A stretch of DNA of 55,729 bases, from assembly GCA_000771265.1 (NCBI GenBank), contig JDUB01000017.1:1-55729 (forward strand), in the 5' to 3' direction. Each line of letters opens with the position of its first letter. The stretch's first letter is position 1. The notes under the pieces are model-generated. The model had not been told where the DNA came from. It ran no database searches and saw only the letters and a program-made list of their open reading frames with translations. Origin of the DNA: Bifidobacterium thermophilum DSM 20210 (lineage in GTDB: Bacteria; Actinomycetota; Actinomycetes; Actinomycetales; Bifidobacteriaceae). Below are positions 45,402 through 55,460 of this stretch, piece after piece. The position numbers and the translations under genes were made by a program.

Positions 45402-45629
45402 ATGGCTGACTTCAACTTCAACGACGGCCTGCTGCACAAGGTATTCCTCGCAGGTGTCGGCGCTCTGGCGACTACGGTCGAAAAGAGCCAGGAAATCGTG
45501 GATGATCTCGTGAAGAAGGGCGAGATTACCGTTGAACAGGGCAAGGCGCTGAACGCCGAGCTCAAGCACAAGGCTGAGGAAGCGAAGGCTGAGGAAACCA
45601 AGCCCGCTTCCGACGAGAAGAAGGACTGA
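45402..45629 (+). CDS. Small phasin-like coiled-coil protein
   Basis: A 75-residue protein. A hydrophobic N-terminal half (LLHKVFLAGVGALATTVEKS) is followed by a Lys/Glu/Ala-rich helix likely to form a coiled coil (VDDLVKKGEITVEQGKALNAEL). The pattern matches the small 'poly(hydroxyalkanoate) granule-associated' family often encoded beside ABC1/UbiB kinases, as here. PHA storage is not expected in bifidobacteria, so lipid or membrane association is more likely. Two ATGs are adjacent; the second (45402) has the better six-base distance from AAGGAGG. Confidence 0.8.
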   Translation: MADFNFNDGLLHKVFLAGVGALATTVEKSQEIVDDLVKKGEITVEQGKALNAELKHKAEEAKAEETKPASDEKKD

Positions 45630-45643
45630 CTCCGGTCGGTTGC

Positions 45644-45702
45644 CATGCCGCCGTCCGCCTTCGTCGCGTGCTATGACATGCGGCAGGGCCGACGGCGGCA
45701 TG
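45644..45702. terminator. Hairpin between phasin-like gene and ABC1 kinase gene
   Basis: CATGCCGCCGTC and its exact complement 35 nt apart, with an inner CATG-type stem. It follows the phasin-like stop by 14 bp and may attenuate rather than end transcription. No T-tract. Confidence 0.4.
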
Positions 45703-45730
45703 TGGCATGCCCGGCGTCAGGCAGTAGCAT

Positions 45731-47716
45731 ATGGCTGATATGGCAGACGATCAACACGAGGTATCGCGCGATGTCGCGAAGCAGGAATCCGGCGGGCCGG
45801 TAGCGCCTGAGCCGGAAGAGCGCACGGAAACGCAGGGCGCGTCATCCCGGAGCGACGATGCGGCCACTTCCGGCGCTGCTGCTTTTGGTGCTGTTCCCGG
45901 TGCAGTCTCCGACAACGCGACTTCCGAGAGCACTGTTCCCGGTGAGACCACCGCCGGCAACACCGCCTCAGAAACCGCCGCGACTGGTGACGCCTCGCCT
46001 GACAATACGCCGCTCGCGCACGATGGTCCCCAGCAGGAGGCCTCGGGCGCCGCGCCCACATACGCCGGCGAAAAAATAGGCCTGTTCAGCGGCCGGAAGA
46101 ACGATTTCTCCGAAAAATACCATCTCACCCGGCGCGGCAAACTCAAGCGTCTAGACCAGATCATCCGGATCGCCAACCAGTTCGACGCAATCCACGGACT
46201 CACGCCGGTCAAAATGCGTCTCATGTTCGAGGCGCTCGGCCCCACCTTCGTCAAAGTCGGGCAGATCCTGTCCATGCGCTCGGAGATTCTGCCACAATCT
46301 TTCTGCGACGAACTCGCCAAACTGCGTGCCAACGCCGACCCGATGCCCTACCAGACCGTGCTGGACACCCTGTCCCACGAGTACGGCAAACCGGTCAAAG
46401 ATATTTTCAAATCTATTGACTCGACTCCGCTCGGCTCGGCTTCACTCGCGCAAGTGCATCGCGCGACCCTCGTGACCGGGCAGGATGTGGCCGTCAAAGT
46501 CCAGCGTCCGGGCGTGCGTGAAACCATGGCGCAAGACGTGTCCATCATGCGCACCATCGCTAGGAGCGCCACGAAAATCATGCACAACGCGCAGGTCGTC
46601 GACTTCCAAGGCGTCGTCGAAGAACTGTGGGACACCTTCGAATCGGAGACGGACTTTCTGGTCGAGGCACGCAACTTGCAGGAATTCAAGCGGTTCTGCT
46701 CGCGATTCGCCTATATGGACTGCCCGAAACCATATATGGACCTGTGTACCGAACACGTGGTCGTCATGGATTATATCGACGGCATCTCGCTGTCGCATCC
46801 GGGTGCGCTTGTCGCCAAAGGCTACGATCTGAAGGAAATCGGCACCAAACTCGTCGATAATTATGCGACCCAGGTGCTGGACGAAGGGTTCTTCCATGCC
46901 GACCCGCATCCGGGCAATATCATCATCTCCGGCGGCAAGATCATCCTGATCGACTTGGGTATGACCGGCAGGCTCAACAAAAAGACCCGCACGGTGATGA
47001 AGGATATGATTTTCGCCGTCGCCAAGCAGGATTCACCGGCGCTTGCCGACGGGTTGCTGCGATTCGCAACGACGGGCGCCGCGGTGGACAACTACCCGGA
47101 ATTGCTCGCGGATCTTGATTTGATTGTCGAAGAATACGGTACGGTTGACCTCGATGAGCTGGATATCGCCAGTTTCATCACGTCACTCACCCAGCTCGCC
47201 CAACGGCACGGCATCGAGGTGCCAAGTTCGGTGACCACGGTCGGCCGGGCGTTGGTGACGCTGGAAGGGCTGCTGGACGAGTTCATTCCGGATGTCAATA
47301 TGATCGAGATCATCTCCCAGCACATCGCCAACAGCAAGACAAACCTCGCCGAAATCGAGAATGAGGTCCAGACGCTCGGTATCGAGGGACATAAGGCCTT
47401 GCACGGCGCGTTGCAGACGCTCGCCGAGATGAAAACCGCCTCGCGGATGCTCACTCGTGGCCAATTGCGTGCCAATATGCAGCTCGTCGGATTCGATGAG
47501 CCGTTCAAACTGCTGAGCGATATGGTCAATCGCTTGACGATGGCGCTGATTGTGGTCGGACTGTTCATCGGCTCGTCGATTGTGTATTACGCCGGCATGA
47601 AGCCGATTATCTTCGGTATCCCCGTGGTCGGGTTCATGGGGTATGTCATCGCGTTCATCCTATCGGTATGGATTGTGTTCGACATTTATTTCAAGGGCCG
47701 CAAAAAGAAGCACTGA
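45731..47716 (+). CDS. ABC1/UbiB (AarF) family atypical kinase, membrane-anchored
   Basis: A 661-residue protein-kinase-like protein. Residues 1-115 are low complexity (Ala/Thr/Ser/Glu/Pro) and not part of the family. The core has the UbiB KxGQ motif as FVKVGQILSMRSEILP (about residue 174), the Ala-rich nucleotide loop GSASLAQVHRA, the Lys of VAVKVQRPG, the catalytic FHADPHPGNI and the metal motif LIDLGMTGR. Two membrane helices close the protein (NRLTMALIVVGLFIG and IPVVGFMGYVIAFILSVWIV), then KGRKKKH. In other bacteria UbiB assists quinone lipid extraction; bifidobacteria lack respiratory quinones, so a general lipid role is inferred. The start is uncertain (45731 or 45740). Confidence 0.9.
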   Translation: MADMADDQHEVSRDVAKQESGGPVAPEPEERTETQGASSRSDDAATSGAAAFGAVPGAVSDNATSESTVPGETTAGNTASETAATGDASPDNTPLAHDGPQQEASGAAPTYAGEKIGLFSGRKNDFSEKYHLTRRGKLKRLDQIIRIANQFDAIHGLTPVKMRLMFEALGPTFVKVGQILSMRSEILPQSFCDELAKLRANADPMPYQTVLDTLSHEYGKPVKDIFKSIDSTPLGSASLAQVHRATLVTGQDVAVKVQRPGVRETMAQDVSIMRTIARSATKIMHNAQVVDFQGVVEELWDTFESETDFLVEARNLQEFKRFCSRFAYMDCPKPYMDLCTEHVVVMDYIDGISLSHPGALVAKGYDLKEIGTKLVDNYATQVLDEGFFHADPHPGNIIISGGKIILIDLGMTGRLNKKTRTVMKDMIFAVAKQDSPALADGLLRFATTGAAVDNYPELLADLDLIVEEYGTVDLDELDIASFITSLTQLAQRHGIEVPSSVTTVGRALVTLEGLLDEFIPDVNMIEIISQHIANSKTNLAEIENEVQTLGIEGHKALHGALQTLAEMKTASRMLTRGQLRANMQLVGFDEPFKLLSDMVNRLTMALIVVGLFIGSSIVYYAGMKPIIFGIPVVGFMGYVIAFILSVWIVFDIYFKGRKKKH

Positions 47717-47754
47717 ATCGAGCCGCCCGCCAGGCATCGCCACCCCGTGGCATT

Positions 47755-47935
47755 TCCAAACTGGTTGCGCTGGGTGGTCGGTTTGCGTGGACGGTTTGTG
47801 TGGTTTCTCAAACTGGTTACGCTAGTGGGTGTGTAGGCGTCACTGGTTTGTGTGTCTTCCCAAACCGGTTACGCTGGGCAGGCGGGCGATCGGCGGCGGG
47901 GTTTCTCACGGTTTGTCGGATGGTTACGCTGCGTT
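47755..47935. repeat. Cluster of 52-bp palindrome units
   Basis: CAAACTGGTTGCGCTGGG (47757), CAAACTGGTTACGCTAG (47810) and CAAACCGGTTACGCTGG (47862) recur every 52-53 bp; the opposite half, GGTTTGTG, recurs at 47793 and 47845, 52 bp apart. A final degraded unit ends at GGTTACGCT, about 47930. Located between the kinase and phosphodiesterase genes. Confidence 0.8.
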
Positions 47936-48004
47936 CACCGGATTCCTCGATATTGGTTCGGCCGGTACGGTAGGCTCGAATAAGCATGTCCACGAGGAGG
48001 AAAC

Positions 48005-49060
48005 ATGTCCGGTAATAAGCAACTGACGCATCTGCTGGTCGGCGCCGCCGCCGCGGCCGGAGCTGCGGCATGGGCCATCGCGCCTCGTTCGTTCAATGAC
48101 AAACGCAACAATTTCGTACCCGTCGTGCCGCATGTATGGTACGCGCATCGCGGTCTGCATGATGCCGGTTCCGGCTTGACTGAGCAGTACGCTGCGGAAA
48201 GCGGCGAATACGTGGCGTTGGCGCGCCGCATGGCCATGCAGGCGGGGTACGGCTCGCCAGCGGTCGAAGGTCCGATCGCGCCCGAGAACTCCTTGGCTTC
48301 GTTCGCGGCGGCGTGCGAGGCTGGGTACGGTATTGAGCTTGATTTGCAGCTGACCCGTGACGGCCAGGTCGTGGTCGTGCATGACGGCGACCTGCTGCGT
48401 GTGGCTGGCGACCCGCGCAGAATCGAAGACCTCACCTATGACGAATTGACGAGGATCCCGCTCTTCCCAGCCCCAGCGGCCCCCGGTGACGCCGCCGCAG
48501 AGCGGATTGATTTCGCCGGTGGGCAGCCGTCCACCCCGCAAACCGCGCCGGACGGCTACTACCAGCATGTCCCGCTGTTCGCGGATGTTCTGCGCGTGGT
48601 CAACGGCCGCGTACCGCTGATCGTGGAGTACAAGTTCGACGACAACTCCCTGTGGGGCGAGCGCGACGAAGCCCTGATGCAGCGCGGCGACGAGCTGCTG
48701 CGCCGCTATGACGGCCAGTATGTGATCGAGTCCTTCAACCCGGCGGCGGTGCAATGGTATCGGAAGCACCGTCCGGAGGTGTGCCGCGGTCAGCTCGCCG
48801 AGCCCCCGCAGCCGGGTCAGTCCGACTGGAAGGGCTGGTTCGCTGGCCTGCTCGGTTTCGATTGGATGAGTCGTCCTGATTTTGTGGCTTATGACTGGCA
48901 AGGCGGCGACCTTCCGCAGATGCGCGCCACCCGCGCGATGGGCGCGACCGCCGTGTCGTGGACGGTTCGCAGCCGCGCGGAGCTGGAAATCAGTGACCGG
49001 TGGTTCGACCGCCACATCTTTGAGGCCTTCGTCCCCGACTGCGCGTCCGACAAGGCGTAA
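48005..49060 (+). CDS. Glycerophosphodiester phosphodiesterase (GDPD)
   Basis: A 351-residue GDPD-type TIM-barrel hydrolase that splits glycerophosphodiesters into glycerol 3-phosphate and an alcohol. Residues 8-25 are an Ala-rich hydrophobic stretch, so it may be membrane-anchored. The catalytic pair is YAHRGLHD and PENSLASFAAACEAGYGIELDL (His, then Glu-Asn, then the metal ligands Glu-x-Asp), followed by VVVHDGDLLR (second His) and VEYKF. ATG 48005 follows GAGGAGG. Single gene, convergent with upp. Confidence 0.9.
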   Translation: MSGNKQLTHLLVGAAAAAGAAAWAIAPRSFNDKRNNFVPVVPHVWYAHRGLHDAGSGLTEQYAAESGEYVALARRMAMQAGYGSPAVEGPIAPENSLASFAAACEAGYGIELDLQLTRDGQVVVVHDGDLLRVAGDPRRIEDLTYDELTRIPLFPAPAAPGDAAAERIDFAGGQPSTPQTAPDGYYQHVPLFADVLRVVNGRVPLIVEYKFDDNSLWGERDEALMQRGDELLRRYDGQYVIESFNPAAVQWYRKHRPEVCRGQLAEPPQPGQSDWKGWFAGLLGFDWMSRPDFVAYDWQGGDLPQMRATRAMGATAVSWTVRSRAELEISDRWFDRHIFEAFVPDCASDKA

Positions 49061-49137
49061 CCGCCGATTCATCATCACAGACGGGCTGAATTACTCCCGG
49101 CCGAAATGGACCGCAGCCGGAATTGACCGCAGGAAAC

Positions 49138-49186
49138 GAGAAGCCGGGAACCCTTGCGGCAGCGAGGATTCCCGGCTTTCTTAGGT
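49138..49186. terminator. Bidirectional terminator between GDPD gene and upp
   Basis: AAGCCGGGAA (49141-49150) pairs with TTCCCGGCTT (49169-49178), 10-bp arms. The plus side continues TTCTT; the minus side is pyrimidine-rich. It lies in the 154-bp space between convergent genes and can serve both. Confidence 0.7.
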
Positions 49187-49214
49187 TTCGTGAGCGGTTG
49201 TGCCGCTTCACTGC

Positions 49215-49856
49215 CTAGTCGATAACGCCGTACAGACGGTCGCCGGCATCGCCGAGACCCGGCACGATATACGCTTTGTCGTTGAGCTTCTCGTCGACAG
49301 CACAGACGACGACCTTGAACGCGATACTCGGGTCGATCTGCTCCTGCACGAACTTCAGGCCTTCCGGCGCCGCGATGATGTTAATCGCGGTGATGTCCTT
49401 GGCTCCGCGTTCGGCCAGATAGTGGGTCGCGGCGACCAGCGTGCCGCCGGTGGCGAGCATCGGGTCGATCAGGAAGCACTGGCGTCCGGTCAGATCTTCC
49501 GGCAGACGGTTTGCGTAGGTAATCTGCTTGGTCGGATTGTCTTCGTCGCGCTTCATGCCGAGGAAGCCGACTTCTGCGGACGGAATCATCTTGGTCATGC
49601 CGTCGAGCATGCCGAGGCCTGCGCGCAGTACCGGCACGATAATCGGGCGCGGTTCGGCGATGTGCTTGCCGATCATCGGGGCGACCGGGGTTTCGATGGG
49701 CTTGTCGACTACGTCAAGGTTGCGCGTCGCTTCGTAGGCTTCGAGCATGACGAGTTCGGAGATGAGTTCGCGGAAGGTGCTGGACGGCGTGTTTTTGTCA
49801 CGCAGCACAGTGAGCTTGTGTTCCACCAGCGGGTGGTTGAGTACATGCAATTCCAT
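49215..49856 (-). CDS. upp: Uracil phosphoribosyltransferase
   Basis: A 213-residue pyrimidine salvage enzyme making UMP from uracil and PRPP. Signatures: the N-terminal HVLNHPLVEHKLTVLRDK, TFRELISELVMLEAYEA, the PRPP loop FLIDPMLATGGTL and the uracil-binding GLGDAGDRLYGV at the C-terminus. Length is exactly that of the family. ATG 49856 follows GGGAAG. The frame stays open 124 codons upstream, but that text is not family-like. Monocistronic as far as can be seen. Confidence 0.97.
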   Translation of the reverse strand: MELHVLNHPLVEHKLTVLRDKNTPSSTFRELISELVMLEAYEATRNLDVVDKPIETPVAPMIGKHIAEPRPIIVPVLRAGLGMLDGMTKMIPSAEVGFLGMKRDEDNPTKQITYANRLPEDLTGRQCFLIDPMLATGGTLVAATHYLAERGAKDITAINIIAAPEGLKFVQEQIDPSIAFKVVVCAVDEKLNDKAYIVPGLGDAGDRLYGVID

Positions 49857-50178
49857 GCTTCCCAGATTACCGCCATCTGCGTGATTGGGCGAGCCGGTCC
49901 GACGGCGTGGCGAATGACGATGATGCAGAACCTGCGGTGATGCACTATTCGACGGCCGTCGCAAAGAAGGGAAATCGAAAGAAATGCGCCGGACCGTGAA
50001 AGCGCCTGTCGGCGCAAACGCCGCTCGCAGCGGCAACAAATGGAGCCCGGGGCTTAAGCACGGCTCGACGCACAGCCCAGTATAGCGGTATCCGGAGGGT
50101 TTCTGTCTCGGCGTGGCGTGCGCATTCGTGCCTATTCCGTGCAGATGCAGATTCCGCCGCACGGGCTGAATCGTTGTG
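49857..50178. other. Intergenic region upstream of upp
   Basis: 322 bp without a credible gene. It contains the upp promoter and two GC-rich inverted repeats around 50000-50035 (GCGCCTGTCGGCGC, GCCGCTCGCAGCGGC). Confidence 0.4.
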
Positions 50179-50940
50179 CTACTCCAACCGACCTCGACGC
50201 CACAGGTGCGCGCCCTCATGGAAGTCACGCGACGTGGTTAGCAGATTCGCCGCGGTGTGCATGAGCCGTGCGGCGCGGGTTTGCGCGTCGTGCGGTGTTC
50301 CCTGTGCCTCTTGTGCTCCTTGCGTCCCGCCGTGTGCCGTTGCATCCTTCTGCGCCGCGGTGATCCGGTGCGCTTGAACACGCAACCCATTGGCGATGAC
50401 ATCGGTGAACGCACTCGCCCGGTCCAACGCCACAGCGAAATCACCGGTGAACGCACCTGACAGAATGGAATCCGCGGTCCGGGCGATATCCTCGGCATCC
50501 GGCGTCTCATCGACCCCCACAATGGCGGAAGCCGTGGTCGCCACCGGTTCGCCGAGCCGCCACAATCGCGCTATCTGCTCACGATTGCGTTGCATCCATG
50601 TGCGCAGCAGATACAGGCGCCACAGAATACCCGGCAGGGAATCTGGCTCCGCATTGCTCCACAGCTGTGCGATGATATCCACGCCCTCCGTATCCACAAG
50701 CGTGATGACACGCCGCACAATCTGCGGATCTTCGGTGTGGTGCACGCGGTCAAGCAGCGCCGCCGCCGAAGCGTGGCTCATCTCGCTGATGACCTCCGGG
50801 TCGAGACCGCCCCCCAGATGGTCCAAAATAGCCGGGTCGAGCTGCGCCGGACGGGCTGGCCGCGCCGAGCCTGATGGTGAGGCGAGGAACCCCGATCTGC
50901 TGGATTGGATTGATCCGGAACTGGAGGAGTCAGTAGACAA
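50179..50940 (-). CDS. Hypothetical protein downstream of mutT1-like gene
   Basis: A 253-residue soluble, mostly helical protein without a domain I recognise. The first 35 residues are Ser-rich. The middle reads ISEMSHASAAALLDRVHHTED and RRVITLVDTEGVDIIAQLWSNAEPDSL, PGILWRLYLLRTWMQRNREQ. The last 40 residues carry TAANLLTTSRDFHEGAHLWRRGRLE. The reading frame overlaps the end of the Nudix gene by 11 bp. The start would then be TTG 50940; the next Met is 54 residues in. Translational coupling to the Nudix gene is likely. The similarity of its position suggests a conserved two-gene unit, but function is unknown. Confidence 0.7.
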   Translation of the reverse strand: MSTDSSSSGSIQSSRSGFLASPSGSARPARPAQLDPAILDHLGGGLDPEVISEMSHASAAALLDRVHHTEDPQIVRRVITLVDTEGVDIIAQLWSNAEPDSLPGILWRLYLLRTWMQRNREQIARLWRLGEPVATTASAIVGVDETPDAEDIARTADSILSGAFTGDFAVALDRASAFTDVIANGLRVQAHRITAAQKDATAHGGTQGAQEAQGTPHDAQTRAARLMHTAANLLTTSRDFHEGAHLWRRGRLE

Positions 50941-52018
50941 GTGGGCTCACTTTCTGAATATCGATGATTTTTGGGCCGTCGCCCGTTTCGATGATAGCCA
51001 AGGCAATCGCGTTGCCGGTGGGCATATACGGCGATTTCGCGATGAGCCGTTTTGCCAAAGCCTCGGACGCGCACATCCCGCGCAGATGAGTGAACATGCC
51101 GCCGATGACCGGGCGGTGCATACAGATGGCTGTGTCCATGCCGGTGTCCAGCATTCGGTCGATTTCCTTACGGAACCGCTGCCATGCCGCATCAGGGTTC
51201 TCGGCGAACGCATCCTCGGTCAGCTCGTCGGCCGTGTCAACGGTCAGGCCGGTCTGCCAGGAGAAAATCTCGATGGTCTGCATGCATCTCAGCCACGGTG
51301 AGCTGACCAGACGGTCAGGGCTGTAGCACGCCAGCTCGCGGTTCAGCGCGAATGCAGCCGCGGCTCCACGCGGGGTAATCGGGCGGTCGCCATCCAACCC
51401 TTTCCACTGTTTGCGCGCCTCTGCTTTGCCATGCCTGACAATCAGCAGCGTGCGGCTTTGCGCTGCGCCGGCTTTGACTAGAGCCACGAACTTGTCGAGA
51501 ATCGTACGGTCGAGGATATGGGTCAGCAGTTTGCGCGCGCGGGATACCGGCACCCACACCACCGTGTCGATTTCGTCCTTGTCGGCGGGCAGGACCGGGC
51601 CAAGCGCTGTGTGACGGCGCTTTTCGGCTTCTTCGGTGATTGGCGTCGCCATCCAAAACACGACATGTTTCTGGTCGACGGTTTTGTTTTTCACGCGACG
51701 CTTGCGTCGGCCCTCATCCGCCAGCGGGTACTCGATGTCCCCGATCAGCGCCCCCAATTCCACGGCGACGCCGGATTCCTCGCCCATTTCGCGTACCGCC
51801 GCGTGCCTGTGGGTTTCGTTGTTCTCCAGTTTGCCTTTCGGCCAGCTCCAGTCATCGTATTTTGGCCGATGCACGACGCATACTTCGATGGCGTCGAGCG
51901 CTGATGCGGGATTCGACCCGACGGGCAGTCTCCCGTCATCGGAGAACTTCATCACGCCCGATGCGGCTTGTTGCGGGCGGTAGATGATACCTCCCGCGGC
52001 TTCGACGATTCTTGGCAT
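50930..52018 (-). CDS. Nudix hydrolase/histidine phosphatase fusion (MutT1-like)
   Basis: A 362-residue two-domain protein. Residues 1-165 are a Nudix domain with the box GKLENNETHRHAAVREMGEESGV (consensus Gx5Ex7REUxEExGU). Residues 190-362 are a histidine phosphatase with TLLIVRHGKAE (catalytic RHG), LVSSPWLRCMQT and a late AICMHRPVIG. The same architecture is known from mycobacterial MutT1, which degrades 8-oxo-GTP/8-oxo-dGTP and diadenosine polyphosphates. Start ATG 52018 follows AAAGGAA; a more upstream ATG at 52045 lacks support. The gene overlaps the downstream hypothetical gene. Confidence 0.92.
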   Translation of the reverse strand: MPRIVEAAGGIIYRPQQAASGVMKFSDDGRLPVGSNPASALDAIEVCVVHRPKYDDWSWPKGKLENNETHRHAAVREMGEESGVAVELGALIGDIEYPLADEGRRKRRVKNKTVDQKHVVFWMATPITEEAEKRRHTALGPVLPADKDEIDTVVWVPVSRARKLLTHILDRTILDKFVALVKAGAAQSRTLLIVRHGKAEARKQWKGLDGDRPITPRGAAAAFALNRELACYSPDRLVSSPWLRCMQTIEIFSWQTGLTVDTADELTEDAFAENPDAAWQRFRKEIDRMLDTGMDTAICMHRPVIGGMFTHLRGMCASEALAKRLIAKSPYMPTGNAIALAIIETGDGPKIIDIQKVSPLVY

Positions 52019-52340
52019 ACTGATTCCTTTCCCCTTGACTATCAACGATACCGTCCGCGAGCGCTTGGATTCGCGCGGGTGATGTTTGCGCGCGGCGCGG
52101 ATGCGATTGCGGATGCGAGTTGGACGTGAACGCGGACACGACTGTGAAAGCGGCTGCTGATGCAGCTACCGATGCGGTCGTGACGGCGAAACCCGCGCGA
52201 ACAGGGCCCGGACATGAATGATGGCGGCCGAGCGGTTGCAATCGGCCGCCATCATCGTCGTGGTAATCGCAAGGGTGTCGTACGCGGCGAATCCCTCGCA
52301 TCCCGTTTCCTGATTTCCTGCGGGTTTACGCCGGGTGGGC
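52019..52340. other. Intergenic region between ppk and mutT1-like gene
   Basis: 322 bp. TGATGGCGGCCGA (52219-52231) and its exact complement (52242-52254) form a 13-bp-arm hairpin about 90 bp beyond the ppk stop on the minus strand, probably its 3' end. The stretch 52085-52190 is low complexity (GCGGATGCGATT words). No gene seen. Confidence 0.5.
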
Positions 52341-54587
52341 TCAGTGCGCGAGCGTGTTGGTCCCCGGCTTGCGCTGATGCTTGTGAATCAGGTATTCCTG
52401 GCAATCGACCAGCGGCCGGCCTTCCTCATCGCGTGAATGCAGCACATATGCGCCGTCAGGCTGCATATGCCACGAAATGGTGGAGTCGGCCATCTGCAAA
52501 TCAACGTAATGGATGAGCTCCTCCACCTGCTCCGGCGCGGTGATGCGTACAAGCGCCTCCACACGACGGTCGAGGTTGCGATGCATGAGGTCGGCGGAAC
52601 CGATCCACACCTCAGGGCCGGAAATCGGGCCTTCGCCGATCTGCGGGCCGTCGGAGTTCGCGAAGGCGTAGATGCGGCTGTGCTCGAGGAAGCGGCCAAG
52701 AATCGAACGCACGCGGATGTTCTCGCTCAGGCCGGGAACGCCGGGCTTGAGCGCGCAAATGCCGCGCTCGACGATATCAATCTTCACACCCGCCTGGCTT
52801 GCGCGGTACAGCGCGTCGATAGTCTTCTCATCGACAATCGAGTTGACTTTGATCTTAATCCATGCCTCCTTGCCGGCGCGTGCAGCGTCCTCCTCGCGGC
52901 GGATGCGCTGGATCAGGCCGGTGCGTACGGTACGCGGGGCGACCAAAAGACGGTGGAAGCTGGACTTCGGCGCGTAACCGGACAACTGATTGAACAGGCG
53001 GGTCAAATCCTGGCCGACCACCGGGTCGCAGGTCAGCAGGCCGAGGTCGGTGTACAGGCGGGCGGTCTTCGGGTTGTAATTACCGGTGCCCACGTGGCAG
53101 TAGCGGCGCAGGCCATCGGCTTCCTGACGAACCACGAGCGAGAGCTTGCAGTGCGTCTTGAGTCCGACGATGCCGTAGACCACGTGCACGCCCGCGCGTT
53201 CGAGCTTGCGGGCCCACATGATGTTCGCATCCTCATCGAACCGCGCCTTGATTTCGACGAGCGCAAGGACCTGCTTGCCGGCGTGCGCAGCGTCAATCAG
53301 CGCATCGATGATCGGCGAATTGCTGGACGTGCGGTACAGCGTCTGCTTGATGGCGAGCACCTTCGGGTCGGCGGCCGCCTGGGCGAGGAACGCCTGCACG
53401 GAAGTCGAGAAGGAATCGTAGGGATGGTGCAGCAGGATGTCGCGCTCGCGGATGGCGGCGAAAATGTCCTGCGCATGGCTGGATTCGACTTCCGCAATCT
53501 GCCGGTTGGTGATCGGGATGAACGGGCGGTACTTGAGATCCGGGCGGTCGATGGCCTGCAGCTCGAACAGAACCGTCATGTCCAGCGGGGTGGGAAGACG
53601 GTAGACCTCGTCGGCGCTGACGCGCAGCTGGTCGGCGAGCAACTGGGAGAGGAACGGGCTTGTCGCGTCGGAGATCTCGAGGCGGATCGGAGGTCCGAAG
53701 CGGCGGCGCAGCAGTTCTTTCTCCATCGCGTTGAGCAGGTTTTCGGCGTCGTCTTCCTCGACGTCGATATCCTCGTTTCGGGTGACGCGGAAGGATCGCG
53801 CCTCCTTGATAATCATGCCGGGGAACAGGGATTCCAGATGGGCGATGATTAGGTTCTCCATCGTGATGAAGCCGTAGCGTTCCTCGCGGCTCTCCTCATC
53901 GGTCAGATCGTCGACCGGGACCAGACGGTTGAGGTTGCCCGGAATCTTCACGCGGGCGAAATGAGTCTTGCCGCTGGTCGGATTCTCGACGAGCACCGCG
54001 AGATTCAGCGAGTTGCCGGAAATGTAGGGGAACGGGTGCGCGGGGTCCACGGCGAGCGGGGTGAGCACGGGGAACACCTGCTGGCGGTAGTAGCGTGACA
54101 GGCGCTCCTGCTCGGCGGTGGTGAGCTTGTCCCAGCTCAGCAGGACGATATGCTGATCGGCGAGCGCCGGCAGGATATGGTCGATGATGTAGTGCGCGTG
54201 CTCGTCTTGCAGGCGGTGGGCCTGTTCGCTGATGGCGCGGAACTGCTGGCGCGGGCTCAGGCCGCTCGGCGAGGTGACAGCGATGCCGGTGTCGATGCGG
54301 CGCTTGAGGCCGGCCACGCGGACCATGAAGAACTCGTCGAGGTTGGAGGCGAAGATCGCGCCGAAATTGGCGCGTTCGAGCAGCGGAACGTCTTCGTTCT
54401 CGGCAAGCTCGAGGACACGCTTGTTGAACTTCAGCCAGCTGAGTTCGCGGTCGAAGAACCGGTCTGGCGGCAGCGGCTGCTCGCCTTCCTGGGTCTCCCG
54501 CTTGTCGTTCTTGTCTGTCTCGGCGATGTGCTCAGCAATCTGGCTGCGCAGAATCGCCTTCGAGGGTGCGTCAAAAATTTGTGCCAT
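52341..54587 (-). CDS. ppk: Polyphosphate kinase (PPK1)
   Basis: A 748-residue enzyme that reversibly transfers the ATP gamma-phosphate to polyphosphate. N-domain: [20 protein letters not shown] and [22 protein letters not shown]-domain and catalytic region: [22 protein letters not shown], and [26 protein letters not shown] with the phospho-accepting His; [14 protein letters not shown] follows the family. The C-terminus contains [15 protein letters not shown]. All expected blocks are present and the length is normal. ATG 54587 is the first family-like Met; the Shine-Dalgarno is weak. Monocistronic. Confidence 0.96.
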   Translation of the reverse strand: MAQIFDAPSKAILRSQIAEHIAETDKNDKRETQEGEQPLPPDRFFDRELSWLKFNKRVLELAENEDVPLLERANFGAIFASNLDEFFMVRVAGLKRRIDTGIAVTSPSGLSPRQQFRAISEQAHRLQDEHAHYIIDHILPALADQHIVLLSWDKLTTAEQERLSRYYRQQVFPVLTPLAVDPAHPFPYISGNSLNLAVLVENPTSGKTHFARVKIPGNLNRLVPVDDLTDEESREERYGFITMENLIIAHLESLFPGMIIKEARSFRVTRNEDIDVEEDDAENLLNAMEKELLRRRFGPPIRLEISDATSPFLSQLLADQLRVSADEVYRLPTPLDMTVLFELQAIDRPDLKYRPFIPITNRQIAEVESSHAQDIFAAIRERDILLHHPYDSFSTSVQAFLAQAAADPKVLAIKQTLYRTSSNSPIIDALIDAAHAGKQVLALVEIKARFDEDANIMWARKLERAGVHVVYGIVGLKTHCKLSLVVRQEADGLRRYCHVGTGNYNPKTARLYTDLGLLTCDPVVGQDLTRLFNQLSGYAPKSSFHRLLVAPRTVRTGLIQRIRREEDAARAGKEAWIKIKVNSIVDEKTIDALYRASQAGVKIDIVERGICALKPGVPGLSENIRVRSILGRFLEHSRIYAFANSDGPQIGEGPISGPEVWIGSADLMHRNLDRRVEALVRITAPEQVEELIHYVDLQMADSTISWHMQPDGAYVLHSRDEEGRPLVDCQEYLIHKHQRKPGTNTLAH

Positions 54588-55460
54588 ACCACTACTCTAG
54601 GCACTTGGCTGGGAGTTGTCGCGGCAAAGTCAGGAAAATTTAGCCGGTGTTTACATTTCGGCGTGTTGCGGGTGGGATGGGTGCGGTGGTTGCTGGATGG
54701 TACCTGGTTGTGGTGCGATTGACGGGTCGCATGGCGGGGCGTTGCACGGGGTGTTCTGGGACTTGACGGTCGGTATCGGCCTGTGGTGCGACAGATTGAT
54801 TGCAGGACTGAGGTATCCGGCGACTTGTAATTGCTGTGTGTTCATATCTGTCGGTCTGCGTATGTCATGGCATGCATGACTTGGAGGTTCCGGTGCGATT
54901 GAGCGTCGGTGCGTTTGGTTTCGGCACATGGTGTATGTCTTCACATACGTGAGATTGCCGATATCCCCGACCTGTCGGCAAAGAATCGAGTGACGGATAG
55001 CTCGGTGGTCGGCAGAGCATGCCGTCTCGCGCCTCGCTGATTGCTGTAGTGATCCGATGACGTCAATGGTGGAACAGAATGTGCGTTCTGGTACTGGTTT
55101 GTGCGGATATGGTTGGTTGGGGGAAGGGCTGCCGGACTGGTGCGACCGGCGTGTCTTTCGGTGCGCACATAATCGCACATGCGAACCGGTTCGATATGCA
55201 CATGAATCCGCAAGATTGCCGCGTTTAGATGTGCCGTCGAACACTTGCGCAAATAAACGAACAATTCCGCCGCAAACGACGATATCGGGTTGCGAGCTGC
55301 AAGAATCGGGGCATAATAACAAGTACAAGGAAAACTTAAGAGAGCAGAAGCCCACAGTAGTGTATAGCCACGAAAGGTTGTTACGTTGGACGGGCATTGG
55401 AAAGACTTACCGTTACAACGATGGTGTTGTGAAGAGATTCTGCTCATTAAGCCTTGTACG

